This document shows positions 35,546-48,289 of a DNA stretch of 64,000 nt, piece by piece. Made by a program: the position numbers and the translations under genes. The notes under the pieces were generated by a model that made no database searches, had not been told where the DNA came from, and saw nothing but the letters and a program-made list of their open reading frames with translations. Each line of letters starts with the position of its first letter. The stretch's first letter is position 1. Origin of the DNA: Heterobilharzia americana (taxonomy: Eukaryota > Platyhelminthes > Trematoda > Strigeidida > Schistosomatidae); NCBI GenBank assembly GCA_944470555.2, contig OX104127.1, forward strand, positions 51,574,934-51,638,933, in the 5' to 3' direction.

Positions 35546-36386
35546 TAGTATTTGTTTTCGTATACGAAAATGAGTCACATACAATGTGCGAAAAATATGA
35601 TGGTACCTGGTAGCTGAGACGTAAACAGATAATACAGGATTTATAAATCAGCCTTTGACCAATCAATAGCCTACTGCGTATACTAGACAGCCAAAGACCC
35701 AAGTATTCTTTAACATGTCTCCGAAAATACAAGATCACCAGCCGACACAGAACCACTATCCCACTTTGAAAGTTATTGTAGGGGTACAATTATGGCTAAA
35801 TTCTTCTGTATTCACTGCTCAATGTAAAGTACACAAACAAACAGAAAGATTAGCCGTGGTGTCAAAAATATTCCTGATTGCAGTATATATATTAATGAAT
35901 GCACTACTCATGGGGACATTTCATACTGCTCCAAAAAATTAGTAGAGATATGTGGATCGTAGTTATGCATTGTTGAAATCAGAAAGCATTGAGAAACGTT
36001 TTACACATGAATGGGAAAATGACCAGTGAGAACTTGCCATGTTAAAATGCAAAATCAAACAGAAGCTAGACAGAAAATTAATTGTAAGTGTCTACAAAAC
36101 GTCTTCACACCTTGATCGACACTCACACTTTAAGTCATTTGATAATTGTTAAGGCATACTTCTTCAAACGCTTGATCAACTTGTATTCGATTCCAGCTTT
36201 TATATATACTTCCCGAAATACCATCACTTTTTTCATTATTTAGAAAAACACTGCCGAGCCACCAACGACAGACAGTTTAAAAGCAGGAGATAATGCGAAG
36301 TTTAAACTGGGATTTTACGTTGCCGATGAATTAACTAATTCGAAATCAGCAGGAAGCAGATCGAATGTTCTATATCAGCTGTGGAG

Positions 36387-36555
36387 TTGTGGCTCAGTGA
36401 TTTAGGAAGATGACTATCAACCAGATGGGTCACTGGTTCAAAACCTGCCCGATCTAGAGAGGTTTGGGAATACAGGTAGTTTAGTCAAGCCTCACACAAC
36501 TGGTGTGGCTCATTGCTTGATGCGCGAATGTGCACAAGGTTGGTGAGTACGTTTA
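36387..36555 (+). repeat. tRNA-like SINE with A and B boxes
   Basis: A-box TGTGGCTCAGTGATTTAGG, B-box CTGGTTCAAAACC, then a tRNA-unrelated body CACAACTGGTGTGGCTCATT. The best preserved of the plus-strand SINEs. RNA polymerase III promoter function is inferred. Confidence 0.7.
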
Positions 36556-36559
36556 GTTC

Positions 36560-37790
36560 GTTTTTTCATATTAGTCAAATTAAACACTGAATTATAAGGA
36601 AGAATGTAAAATATATCACCAAAAAGAATATGAAATATGTTCTAGACGATTGGTAAAGGTGCATGTCGACTGACTCGTTAGGCAGAAGATCTACGTTAAA
36701 AAACTGAAGCAGCAACTACCACCGTGAGCTTATTTAGAAAAGCATGTGGAGTTGTGGGAAAAATACTACGAATTATATAAAAGGAGGTACGAACAACGGT
36801 CATAATAAGACCATGGGAGAGAATTTGATAACTTGCGTACATTTAGCACATAAAGAAGGCATACGAAACTGTTGGAATTCAGAGAAAAAATAGTCATGAA
36901 ACAACTGCTATTTCTAAAGTTTACGCAGCCAAACCGTGTCACATACTTTGAACCGTTAACATAGCGTTCAATTTGTTTGATGAGCAGATGCTTGGGATCC
37001 TATGCCTCAATTATCTAAGGCCTCAAATAGAGCATGATTATTTTGTGTAGTGAACAAGTGTAAAACGGAATACATCACTGAAATCAGGTCACCTGTTCTT
37101 TGTCTAAGAACATGGAATGTGTATTTGTCTGGCTGTTCATAGATACGCGTGATAAAGTAACGAGCAAACTTGTTTCTACCTAGTTTGTACATACATGAAA
37201 ATAATCGCACACAATGATCTATCACCACGGCATATATGTGCGTCGGTATGCACATGCATACATGTGCAGACTAACGCATTTATGCACCTTTTATGAAAAC
37301 ATCTATCCAGCTCAACTGTAGTTGAATGAATTCAGTTATATTTGTAGCTACAATTCAACAAGAGAGGATACTGCTGATTTGTATGATCTGGAGTGAAACG
37401 AACGATCAGCATGTGGGCTAGCATCCCGACACGTGAACAACTCTCAGATAATAGGTAGTCTAACTGCTAACTACATCTTCACTTCAAGTCACGATTATAA
37501 TGAACAATCATCACTCTTGGTTACCACTACGATTTGTTAGAGCGACACATGTAGAAGACAAAGCCATACTGATTGTAACCAAACAGAGCATGAGCCTACT
37601 TCTCAGATTATACCGAAGTGACTTTCTTATGAATGTATTGGTATTGTAGATGTAGTTAATTTGTTTGCGGGAATGGTGTTTCAGTCGAGTTTACTTTAGT
37701 TGAAGTGTATTGTGAAGTGTCAATAATCAAGGTGGTTGTTTAAAGAAGACCGACTAAGTAGCATAAACATGGACTGTAAGAGATTGTTTG
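36560..37790. other. No gene recognised
   Basis: AT-rich intergenic sequence. The minus frame at 37,007-37,255 has no recognisable domain. Confidence 0.5.
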
Positions 37791-37849
37791 TTTATGATGT
37801 TTTTAATTTGGAGGTTTGGGTGGATTGGTTGCATTCAATAAAGTATTCC

Positions 37850-38115
37850 TCACGGACTAAGATCAGTTGACGAACCATCAAATGAATACTAGTGAGCAGA
37901 ATGTGCTTCGTTTCCTCTTCTACTTCTCTCTTGATTTGATCTTCATGCATTCTTATCAGCAACATCCACTGTATTATGCCTGCGTTACCGCTTGCGATGC
38001 TCTTCGCATAATCCTTACCCATTGCTGGTCATTCCCTATTATTTCTGCTACCCTCTCAACATATACTACTTATATCCATTCTTTTCAGCGATGCCCACTA
38101 CATTATAACTATGAT
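37850..38115 (-). repeat. Unclassified repeat P, copy 1
   Basis: Homologous to 40,690-40,960. On the minus strand both encode GNDQQWVRI and DEIKRE-EEE-KHIL type peptides. This copy has about 40 extra bases that partly duplicate the unit start (GCTGATAAGAATG). It may be a fragment of a retroelement ORF, but I do not recognise the family. Confidence 0.6.
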
Positions 38116-38159
38116 GAAGCTATCAACATTTGGTTGCAAAACGTCAGTTAAAACAAATT

Positions 38160-40455
38160 TATTTTGTTTCAAATTCATTGGGAAATACGAATTACCAAAA
38201 TAATGAGTATCATTTACCCAAAGACCTAAACTTTCTCAAACTATCAAATTCCATCTTGGTTTAAATATCCGTGAATCCCTCCTTCCTTTGATTATTCTCT
38301 GCACACTTTCACCGTAATTATACATTTAACAGTTTCTGATATTCATTCACCAAATCATACCAGTGATTGTAACTTGATAACCATCATTATTGTTATTTTT
38401 ATGAATTATTATTTAAATTTCCACAGTGCTACTATATCATATATTTGTATAAATGTACAGCTGATTATTAATAAATTCATTGAAAACAGTCACTTTCGGT
38501 AAATTTCATTGTTTTGATAAATTACAAAATTGTTTTTTAAAGCTGAAACTGATTTGTATATACTTTGTCAAAATTTTTACACATGCGCTTGCACAAATGA
38601 AATAATTAGACGGATATTGATAAAATAATATAAGACTTATCACAGACTAGACTACCTTTATCAGTATTGATTTAATTGAATAATGACCTTGAAGACTAAA
38701 CTCTAAAATCAAATCAGATTTATTATTTTCGAATTTTATGTGGAATTCTCATAGAATACAAATTTCTAATCACCTTAAACCTATACATGTGTTTATACGA
38801 TGTAATAGAAGCCAAATGAATGACTTTTCAGTGTTCAATTTTGTTCAAATTGATAGTATCACTTTGTTTCATTATACATGTAGAATGTCATTTGTTTAAA
38901 TGTACCTTGGTTTCGAGTGCCAACAATATTTTGTTCATCTGGTTCATTTCACTTTGTTGTAGTTTCTGTCCTCTCCATCTCTTATTATAACACACACACG
39001 CACATACACAGAGTGTTTATTTTCACCCTGCAGAATCGAATTCGCTAACGTTGATAAACAAGATTAGATTTATGCGTAAAGTCATATGCATTTTGAAAAA
39101 CAGGCTTATTTAATCAATAGGTAACAAGAACACAATCAATTATGCGAAAAAATACTTCTTTTTTGTCTATCATAATCTGATAAAGTTATACATCTGTCTA
39201 TTGTGTAAAACGATCTATCTAGTTGGGATTTACGTCACTGATAAGTATTATATGATTCCATTGTTTCGTGTTGCCGTTCGATTTTTCTGTCTTGGTTTCA
39301 ACCTCTGATGTAATCATGGGTGCGCGCTGCTGAGGACTTCCATACTAGAGCAAAACAAAGTCAGTTGCAGCTTTCTCAATTTTTATTTTGTTTTTAATGG
39401 TTTTAACATGTTAACATCGCGTTGGGTGTCAAGTATATAACCGTTAATATTATCGCGGAATATGTATAAACTTTTAATATCTTCCACCCCTTCAATCTGT
39501 TTTATGCTGAGCGTAAATGGAAATAAATGGACGTAACCGTGGATAACATCAAATAGGAAGTAGTCCATTCTTGACTATCGCAGTGATTAGTGTGTCTAAT
39601 AGGCGGACACTAGATACACCGTTTGTGAAGGTCACCTTATATATGTTTTTACATCTGTGGCTAATTCTTGTTGTAACTGAGTTTCTAGGATGATAGCAGC
39701 CTAAATTGTACTACCTTTGTCATCCATATTTCCCACTTTTTACTTCCTGTGTGTATTGGACATCATTGCCACGTGGATATTAGTGTACAAGAGCCTCTTC
39801 TTTCCCACAATTTCACCCTAACGGAGCAAGTTTAAAATATATTAATATGAAGCGTCTTAAGTAGAAATCAACATCTTGAGTTACAAGCCACCAAGGTAAG
39901 AGTTTTGGATTTTAGTTGTTTTTTTCACACCATTGTATGGTTAAGAAAAACTTTATTGGACTGCTTATTTTATAGCTGACCAATCAGCAAACGTTATTTG
40001 ACTTTTGACCTAGTAATTATATATGGTCATGGAAACTACTTATAAACAATATGTTTCCGTCGAATAAAGTGTCTTGCTTACACTCGCAAGCCGGTCATTG
40101 CCTTCTGACTTTCATGGTTCATTGAAGGGTTAGAACAGTTGCTTTTCGTTTGCAGTTCAAGTGTCTCATATCAGGATCGTTCGCGTATTTCTTATTATTA
40201 TTCACTTGGTTACTTCATAAATACTGGGAGTTTTAGATATATTAAAATCTTATCTGTAGCTGGGTCTGGGAACTCAGTTGGAAGAGCCCCGGGTCAGTAA
40301 CCCAGAGATCACCGCCGCCGTCCAGATTTTCACTTAACCTTCAATCATCACCCAGTATAAAAACAAGTTTACCAAACCACGACTATCTCAGGTAATTAAA
40401 CTGATAACATATAATTTTAGGTCGGAATTCATCATGGAATGATATCAGTCGGAGG
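38160..40455. other. AT-rich sequence, no gene recognised
   Basis: Includes a CA-rich tract at about 38,991-39,010. The minus frame 39,383-39,568 has no domain. Confidence 0.5.
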
Positions 40456-40462
40456 AACTTTG

Positions 40463-40520
40463 GAAACCTGGGAGCACTGGACGTCTGTTTTGTCCTGGTA
40501 TGGGACTCATCCCTTATTCT
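40463..40520 (-). repeat. Hammerhead-containing SINE tail, partial
   Basis: Minus strand: GGGATGAGTCCCATACCAGGA then CAAAACAGACGTCCAGTGC. The stem II pair GTCC/GGAC and the stem I strand CAGTGC are present. The core reads GGGATGA for CTGATGA and AAAA for GAAA. Confidence 0.6.
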
Positions 40521-40689
40521 ACTTTGAAACCTAAAATTCATAGGTTTCTTCTGATTTACAGTTTATCTTCCGACTGCTTCACTAAATGAGTAGAAAACGG
40601 ACCATTAATGAGTCTACTATGATAAACAATGAAGCCATTAAGGCTACTAAAATAGTCATATCAGTCAAAGACAGGTATGCAAAAAGGAA

Positions 40690-40960
40690 TGTTTGTTGTC
40701 ACCAAGTGGGACAGTAATCATTAAATATGGTACACCTTGCACTAAAATCGTCATTTGCAAAATATGCTTCATTTCCTCTTCTGCTTCTCTCTTGATTTCA
40801 TCTTTATACGCCTGCCTCGTCTCTTGCGTTTCTCTTGGCGGAATCCTTACCCATTGCTGGTCATTCCCTGTGATTTCTGCCACCCTCTCAACATATACTA
40901 CTTATATCCATTCTTATCAGTAACACCCACTACAGTACTACAAATATTACCAATACTTCA
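40690..40960 (-). repeat. Unclassified repeat P, copy 2
   Basis: Minus frame 40,665-40,883 encodes MAEITGNDQQWVRIPPRETQ and YKDEIKREAEEEMKHIL. This copy is less interrupted than the one at 37.9 kb. The hydrophilic, coiled-coil-like composition gives no family assignment. Confidence 0.6.
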
Positions 40961-40964
40961 GGTT

Positions 40965-42725
40965 AATTTGGCATATAATTATAAATGGCGCTAATTGAAT
41001 TTTCTGAAGTATTAATGCATTTAAAGAAATACTTATTCCGCTTTCAAATTCGGCTTTACACATTGGCTTGCCCATTCGATTATGCATGCCACTGTTAAGT
41101 GTTGTCAATTATTCCAATTTTACGACACACTACACCGATTAGTTGTGCTTGATAACCAGATCAAGGTATTCCGGCCATCGCCTAACTGTTTCGCTGGCTT
41201 GGTGATGACTTCTTCGGCAGAATACTAGGATTAATCCAGCTGAGAAAGTAGAAAGATTGAGTGTGAATAAATCCTATTTGCTTGTTGAATAACAGGTTGT
41301 AAGGATTTCTTCACTCTTCGATTCTTTGTCCGATTACGTAAACTATCACCGTGAAACGCGGGTAATATGGATGTAATTGCACAAGAGCCCATATGCCAAT
41401 AGAGACCGATCAATTCAGTCCAATCAACGACGGTATAAGACAAGCAATTATACTAAGTCCATGTTCTCCTGGAAGATGTTCACCGTGCAACCACTCATTT
41501 TTACATTGACAAATATCTCTGTAAATTCATGAATAAGATTTAAACCTTTCGATAGCATTTTGATCTAATTTAAGCTGTACATACTATGTTACATTGAATA
41601 AGTGATAAGCAATCGTCCTATTTTATCAGTCAGAACTCATTTATTCTCAGACTCTGAAAGATCTCAAAAAATGAAAGTTAGAATTCATGTATGTATGCTC
41701 TTAGGCACGTGTATCTTAGATGATAGACCTGAAACCAAGGTATGTTTATAAACTTGACAGCACGACTGCTCGTCATCGATTGAATCGTCGGCACAGTCAA
41801 AACAGCTTAACATCATTACAAAATAATCAACAAGATGAACTGAAATTCATTTATAAGGCATAGTAAATGCAATCCTTGGTGGAAATTAAAAACTTAGTTG
41901 GAAAATACAAATTTTAGTCTTGTAACTATCTCCTCTCACTCATCAGTACACTTTTATTTTTAATTAAAACTAGAGAGTATTACTATCATTCCTAAAAGTC
42001 CCTGTTATAAATCCTTCAAAACTAAACCTGAGTTAGCAGTTATCTTCAATGTTTTTCAAAAATCCCCTGTTGAGGAAAACATTTCAGAGGTAATAAATTG
42101 TGATATTCAATCTCATACCATTAATGGTTAACCTTCAGATCGCAACCTTGATTCCTGCAATGTATTAGCGGTAAACTGATAGTTCACTATCAAGTCAACT
42201 AGCTATAATATACTAGCCTGTCTATATATCTGCAGGTAGCCTCCGGTCTCAGGGTCATTTTAGAAGGTTGTTGTGACCTATTTCTGCTAACTTATCATAT
42301 AAATCATGTGATTCTATGTTTAATTTCCAGATGAATCTGATTGCTTGTGAACGTCTTCAATGATTTTAAGTTTATTAAAACGTCCGGACAAAACAGAAAA
42401 GTATCATTTTTCGTTAAAAGGTTATGTATATTTAATGGTTCCCCAAGTGACCAGTGCCACCATCTAATCTGAATAGTCTGAGTTGATAGAATTATTCACG
42501 TGTCAACCATATTTAGATGAGATTAGTGTAAAAGAAAACTTACCTTTTTCTAAACTAAATGAACCATCTTATCTGTGCGAAAATGCAAAACTGTGATCTA
42601 TTCCATTTTAGCATAAATTAATTTATGTGTTTTATCAACTTTACTGTACATGTTAGCGGACATTAGGAGTCTCATAACAAGCAGATATTTCCTGAGTATA
42701 GTTGAGTAATCACTGAAACAGTCAG
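40965..42725. other. AT-rich sequence, no gene recognised
   Basis: No supported feature in either strand. Confidence 0.5.
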
Positions 42726-42729
42726 TCCT

Positions 42730-43520
42730 CTTTATAAACTTCGATAAAACAATAAATAAGAGGTAGTTTATCTGAAACCCGTGTCATGCATTGCATCAGT
42801 ATGTTTGTTGCTACAGAGATTTTGGAATGTCCTCTATAGTCCTTAATTTCATAGACTAACCGTACAACCACATGCACATGTGAACTGATAAACGCAATCG
42901 AAGGTGACCCCATCCTTAAAATTTCATAGTGGTTCATAGAAGTATGTAAGTTTCGTTTTCTCCATAATGTTGACCTCTGAAGCATAGTATTTTCTCCAGA
43001 TGGCTGTCTTAAGTCAGTATCTGGTTGTCAGACGTAGTGAATCACCCCGATGTGGTAGTGTGGTATAGACATCTTCCATTGGAACTGGCTGGACAATAAA
43101 TTTTCTCTGTTCGGTGCTTATATTGTGATTAATAAATTTCAGGGGATATTTGTTGCTGAATGGAACTATGATTAGGTTTTACTCTTCCTTCTTCAAAGTA
43201 TCATTCGTGAATATCCCTTCAATCCGGTTGAACAGTCACTTGACTAGTGACAGTATATACTAATGTGAATAGAAACTATGGTAATTTAGGTAATGTCCTG
43301 TCCACTTAGATTTCTTGTAGATGGATCGTATCATTGATCCATCCTGACGCCGAGTTATGAAAAAGTCTAAGAATGGCAGACAGTCATCCTTTTCTTTCTC
43401 GGGTGTTAAGGATACACTGCTCTCAGCTTTATTTATTCAGTTGAGAATAACAGAACATCTACTTCAGCCAATAGATTTATTTTCAGTGATATCGTCCTCT
43501 GCAGCAGTAGAATTGCATTG
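42730..43520 (-). pseudogene. Penelope-like element relic: RT C-terminal part and possible GIY-YIG end
   Basis: Minus reading shows KEKDDCLPFLDFFITRR, DGSMIRSIYKKSKWTGHYLNY and LFNRIEGIFTND between 43,420 and 43,210. This is the conserved block after the Penelope RT palm (L-P-F-L-D-x-x-x-x-R ... V-Y-R-K-x-T-x-T-x-x-Y). Further down, FDCVYQFTCACG near 42,880 resembles the start of the GIY-YIG domain. Stops and frame changes are frequent, and the palm itself is not visible upstream. Confidence 0.65.
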
Positions 43521-43524
43521 AAAT

Positions 43525-44915
43525 ATGGTTGGTGCGCATAAAAATGTCGGTTCTTGTTTATCAGTAATTGTTCATAGTTTATGACCACGAAAATAGCATA
43601 GGTGTTGAATACCTTATTTGACTTTATTCAAATCTGTTGACGAATACTGTATGTACCAATATCATGTCAATATTGAAACTAATATTGTTTATAAACATTG
43701 GACGATGAACAAATTCATTGATTACACCTTTTCGAATCCTGTGGTGTTTGTATTTTTCTTTACCTGTTGTTGACGTGTGTTTGATTGGCACGTGTCGGTT
43801 AGGATAAAGCCTGTAACATTCTGGTCAAATATAGGTGGTATCTGCTTGTGTATTTGAAAAAGTGTATTGAAATCAAGGAGTAAAGAACTTATAACAATGT
43901 GAGCAAACAATTGTCAGTGAGCAGGGGAATGAGAAATTTATAACTTAACTAAAGAAAAACCTTTTAGGTAATGACAATTTGAAGATTAAAAGATTATTTA
44001 GACTTAAAAATAGTAAAGTTTAAGAAATGAATTGAGATAGTGAATTGTAAAGTTGCTTCTGGATTCACAATTCTGGTGTCTATCAATGCAGTGAGAGAGC
44101 TTCAGTCATCCACAAGAAAGATTTCCTACTCCCCACTAAAAGATTACATTATAGACTATTGCAAACGAACCTTCAGGAACTTTGTCCACTCTCTACCGAA
44201 TTTTGAATTATGAAACCGTTGATTCATCTACATTGACCTTTACTGAGCCATGCTGGAGGACGTTAGCATTGAAGATGAACCATCTGCCTCTGTGTGCGGC
44301 CTATGTACCAAGCTCCATAGTAACAGGTGAATAGATATGCGCACAGTGAAGTGGCCACAAACTGCTAACAATAATTGATTGATAAATATGTACATTTTTA
44401 TGCACACTAACTATAACTGAACGCGATTGTACAGCTGCAGCAGACGACATCTCGCCGAAAAGAAATTTGTTTGTGGAAGCTAATATTCTTTTATGAGTCA
44501 ATGGGAATATTTAAAAATTAGCAACAAAAAACCACATCGAATAACCTCCCCTATTCAGATAATACAAGTCCAACTTTGACCACTGCTTAATATATCACTG
44601 AAATGTGTCACAAAGTTGATTTGTATGCATCTCTTAGGCATATAGGCAAAACCAATTGAGGACATATGGATAGTTTTGTTGAAACTTTAGCTGTGAGGAA
44701 ATATAAACTTGTTATATGCATTCAAAAAGTTTGTTCTACATTAAGCCTTCCTTGGTAATTCAGCTTCAATACTAATGATGATCATATCTCATCATTCTTT
44801 TCTCGTCTAAACTAACAGTTCGACCTTGGATAGCGAAAGACAGATGGTGGTTTGGATACTACCGTCTACAGGGAACCGACAAATTCTAACAGGCGTCTAG
44901 ACTTCAGGTCATCTC
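43525..44915. other. No gene recognised
   Basis: AT-rich. It may include unreadable N-terminal parts of the Penelope relic on the minus strand. Confidence 0.4.
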
Positions 44916-44919
44916 ATTC

Positions 44920-45660
44920 AATATCAGTTAAGGCGGCTCTATTCAAATATCTAAGTGATAAAGCTAGAAAAAAATTCATAAGACATTGTAAGGATTTAAA
45001 CAAGGAATTGAAACACATAAGAGAAGCGTAAATAATTAATATGTATCCTCCACGTAAGAAACAAAATAATAACAGTAATGCGCATACAAATAATGGCGAC
45101 AACACAAGTAGAAATACGTTCAAGGCCTCTTTTGTATTACCATTTAAGGAAGGAACATCAGAAACTTTACGAAAAATTCTCAACAAGGCTAGAATTAGAG
45201 GGACATTTAAGCCTACAAACTAACTCATAGATACGCTTTGTCGGCTGAAGGATCCTATAGAACCAATTGAGCACAATAATATAATCTACAAAATGCCATG
45301 TAATAACGGCAAGGTCAAGTACATAGGTCAAACTAACCGGTCGGTGTTATAGCTAGATTGGTGGGACACAGGAATTTAGCTAAATATAGAATGACAGACC
45401 CAAATAAGATCACTAATCTAAAAAAACACTCGGCAATTGCAATGCATGCATTAACACTCAGCCAGCCACACAATTAGGTAGGATAAAACCATTGCACTTA
45501 AGTTCACTATAATTAGGTGGAGAGAGACAAGTCGATTACTGAGTCTTTGTTCATAGAATCTACACCCAACACATGTAATAGGAATGAAGCAATATCTATA
45601 CCAGAAATATGAAAAACTTCACTACCAGAAAAAACAAAGAATGTTAGGTAACAGGACTAC
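44920..45660 (+). pseudogene. Penelope-like element relic: linker and GIY-YIG endonuclease
   Basis: Plus reading: VLPFKEGTSETLRKILNKARIRGTFKPTN (45,135-45,222) is the Penelope linker. It is followed by RLKDPIEPIEH and IIYKMPCNNGKVKYIGQTNRS near 45,285-45,345, the GIY-YIG signature, and ESLFIESTPNTCNRNE near 45,540-45,590. The last is the catalytic Glu/Asn region. Stops at 45,222 and after 45,346 show decay. In Penelope elements this domain nicks target DNA for insertion. Confidence 0.75.
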
Positions 45661-46404
45661 AAAAAGCAGATATCCAAAGGAGTGTAATTACATTGATATG
45701 ATTAAAAGTAATAAATTGTCCTCGAAACATCAAGAAAATAAGACTTTGTATCACTGTGTGTTATATATGTAAAATAAATATATCTAACTTGGATAATATC
45801 ATTTATCTTGTAAATTAATTTATCCTTTTATATTAGTGATTGTTAATATAATCGCAGACTGTTTAGAAAATCGAATGTTTGCTGTGTGTATGCCACATCA
45901 TAAAATCATGCATGACATACAAGTAGGTGTGACCAGATATTTCTAAATGTATGTTGCACTAATATATCACATACATTTCATATAAACTACATCTGATTTA
46001 TTTTTTTGTTAAAATATTCATTTATCATTTCATTATGACACAGGCATCCTACTAATAAACGTGTACAACTTAACTATCCATTATTGATCTTAATTTGTAT
46101 CTCAGAAAGTAGAGATATTAAATTACTCAAGTTTGTAGCTCATCAACAGACTTTCAGAATATAATTCCGACATCTTTCTTCCCAAATATACTACTCATTG
46201 TTACTATCAAAAGACATTTTCAAGCTAGTTTTCAATATGTGCAAAGGAAGTGAAAATGGTGAGTCTAAGAGAATGTAGTTAATTTATTGTTTTTCGCCTC
46301 TACGCAAATTTCATATAAGCTATGATAGATAGGTAGTTAGACTGGTAGAAGCAAATAAGCGTTGAAATATATTATTATTGATAAATTAGTCTTGATGTGA
46401 TATC

Positions 46405-46690
46405 ATAGCTCAGTGGCCTAGTGGTGGATAACCCTGTGACGTTTGAAATGAACATCACTCACTGAAAGATAGATGCATTCTGCTGATGTGTCCCAAACAG
46501 GGCAAAACACGCGTCCTGGACTCCACTACTAGCCACTACCCATCATTAATACCAAAAGCTGACCTCGATGTTGACTACCTGGAATCAAATCAATAGGAGG
46601 CTATTATCTAGGTGTCATGTTTGCTGACGTTCACTGGCAAAGCAAATCTACAACCCGGTGGAATCTAATGCTTACCTAACTATTCAAAAA
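46405..46690 (+). repeat. Sm-alpha-type SINE with tRNA-like head
   Basis: Begins CATAGCTCAGTGGCCTAGTGG (A-box-like), continues through a decayed hammerhead (46,483-46,540) and a conserved tail CCACTACTAGCCACTACCCAT. Known of the family: schistosome Sm-alpha SINEs encode hammerhead ribozymes under RNA polymerase III boxes. Confidence 0.65.
46483..46530 (+). ncRNA. Decayed hammerhead ribozyme
   Basis: CTGATGT-GTCC-CAAACA-GGGC-AAAA-C matches the hammerhead core CTGATGA-stem II-GAAA. Two core changes are seen: the last A of CTGATGA is T, and the first G of GAAA is A. Stem II survives with a U-G wobble. The cleavage-site side GCGTC/CTGGACTCCAC is present. Self-cleavage is not expected. Confidence 0.6.
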
Positions 46691-46839
46691 CACACTACTC
46701 AGTACTGAAATTAAAACCTTAACCTGTTGCGTTCTCTGACCTGGATGGCTGAATTGTGAAGCTTTCATTGTTTTTCCCGACAACACCATCAACACTAACT
46801 TCGATAGGAACTTCCTAGATGTTTGAATTATGACTGACT

Positions 46840-47220
46840 CCACCCTGGTTGGACTGCATGATATCGACGTATTGGGTATCAGCTACCGATTCGCACAAAT
46901 GACTAGTCTTTAGCAAAAGAGTGTGAACCATAGCAGGTAGTCAAAATGAAATTCTTTCCAGTGGTAGTTTTGAAACCGCATTCGCTCTCATATGAGAAAA
47001 GAGAAACTGACTCTGTAATCCAATAATAATGTTACGTCAGTAATAATGTTGTGAAAATAGAAATCATTCGTTTCCGTAATGGAGTGAACCTTGGAATAAT
47101 GAAGTTATGTGCAAAGAAATTGTGCTAGAAACCACCTGGAAATGCAACTTACAAGTAATACGTCAATGGCAGGGAAGTAATATCATTCAACATAATACAC
47201 GTCTACGTTCCAGGTTAAGA
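46840..47220 (+). pseudogene. Possible RTE endonuclease fragment
   Basis: LVGLHDIDVLGIS near 46,850-46,890 and VISFNIIHVYVP near 47,180-47,215 resemble the I-D-V-L-G-I-S-E and I-x-I-I-x-x-Y-A-P boxes of RTE endonucleases. Nothing continuous links them, so this is tentative. Confidence 0.3.
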
Positions 47221-47224
47221 GTCA

Positions 47225-48285
47225 TGCTTCTTGTGTTGGTGCTTATGAGACGATTTGGCTCCCAAGAGCGAGACGGGAATTGAGCCAGGGATCCATGGCT
47301 TGAAAAACAAGTCCCTTAGCTGATGAGACACACACAACGAAATAATTGCATAATCATGTCTTCCTTATGGCGCAGCAACGCTACAACAGTCTTTTGGAAT
47401 TAAAGCTATCATGAATTTATTTAAAAGTACGTCTTCATTAGTCGAAATATGGCAACTGGTAATTTTTTCAATCTATATTGTCAGTACTATTTATCTCGTT
47501 ATTTCTGTCTAGTTGTTTGCCATGCACGAATCTCCTGAGTGTGGTTCAGCAGAAGTCTAACTATTCAGTAGTAAGCTTTCACAACTGATTTCGAAACATT
47601 CTCCATCTTTACTATATTACCAGTCAATCCATGATATTTCAAAAGATTCATGTTCAACATCTTAGCAGTTCTTTTGCAAAACTCCTCCCTTTAGTAAGCA
47701 TGTTACTCACTGAATCTACCCGTATACATAATCCGTTCCCATTGTACGGATTATGGGAATATACAAGTCAGGAAATTATGTATGAAGAATTAATTAGCTG
47801 AGAGGACACTGCTCGTCCTTATTACTTGCCCCAACGACGCAATAACAAGTGATTGAAACTCTTCGAATCAAATCTCATGTTTCTTAATATTACTAACCAA
47901 GCTGAATTCTAAACAACTTCTTTTGAGGTTCGAATCAGAATTGACGCCGATAATTTCTCAAGTCAAAAATTCATCACCATCAGGAGGGTGTGTAAAAGAA
48001 ACTTGGTTGTCAGATGGCTACATGTCTCTGCCACGTAGTAGCCTATTTACCTGATATGCTAAATGATTCAACGGTGTGGTTATGCCTTATTCAATACTGA
48101 TGGTAGATGGGAAATCTAAGTTGGCATGCCTTATCACCATTAGGACTAAACGAAGTCGCTCTATACGTATAGAGTCAGCCTCAACCTGTGGTGAATCAAT
48201 AAACCAATCAATATCAACAACCGATCAGGCATTACTGTGTAACGGTCCACGTTACCCCACCTAATATCATCACAACAAGTAGCAA
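47225..48285. other. No gene recognised
   Basis: AT-rich intergenic sequence with no supported feature. Confidence 0.45.
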
Positions 48286-48289
48286 GGCA

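Noticed and set aside
47320..47342. CTGATGA ... CGAAA resembling a hammerhead core
   Set aside because: The 12 bases between cannot form stem II (GACACACACAAC), and no stem I or III partner is seen.
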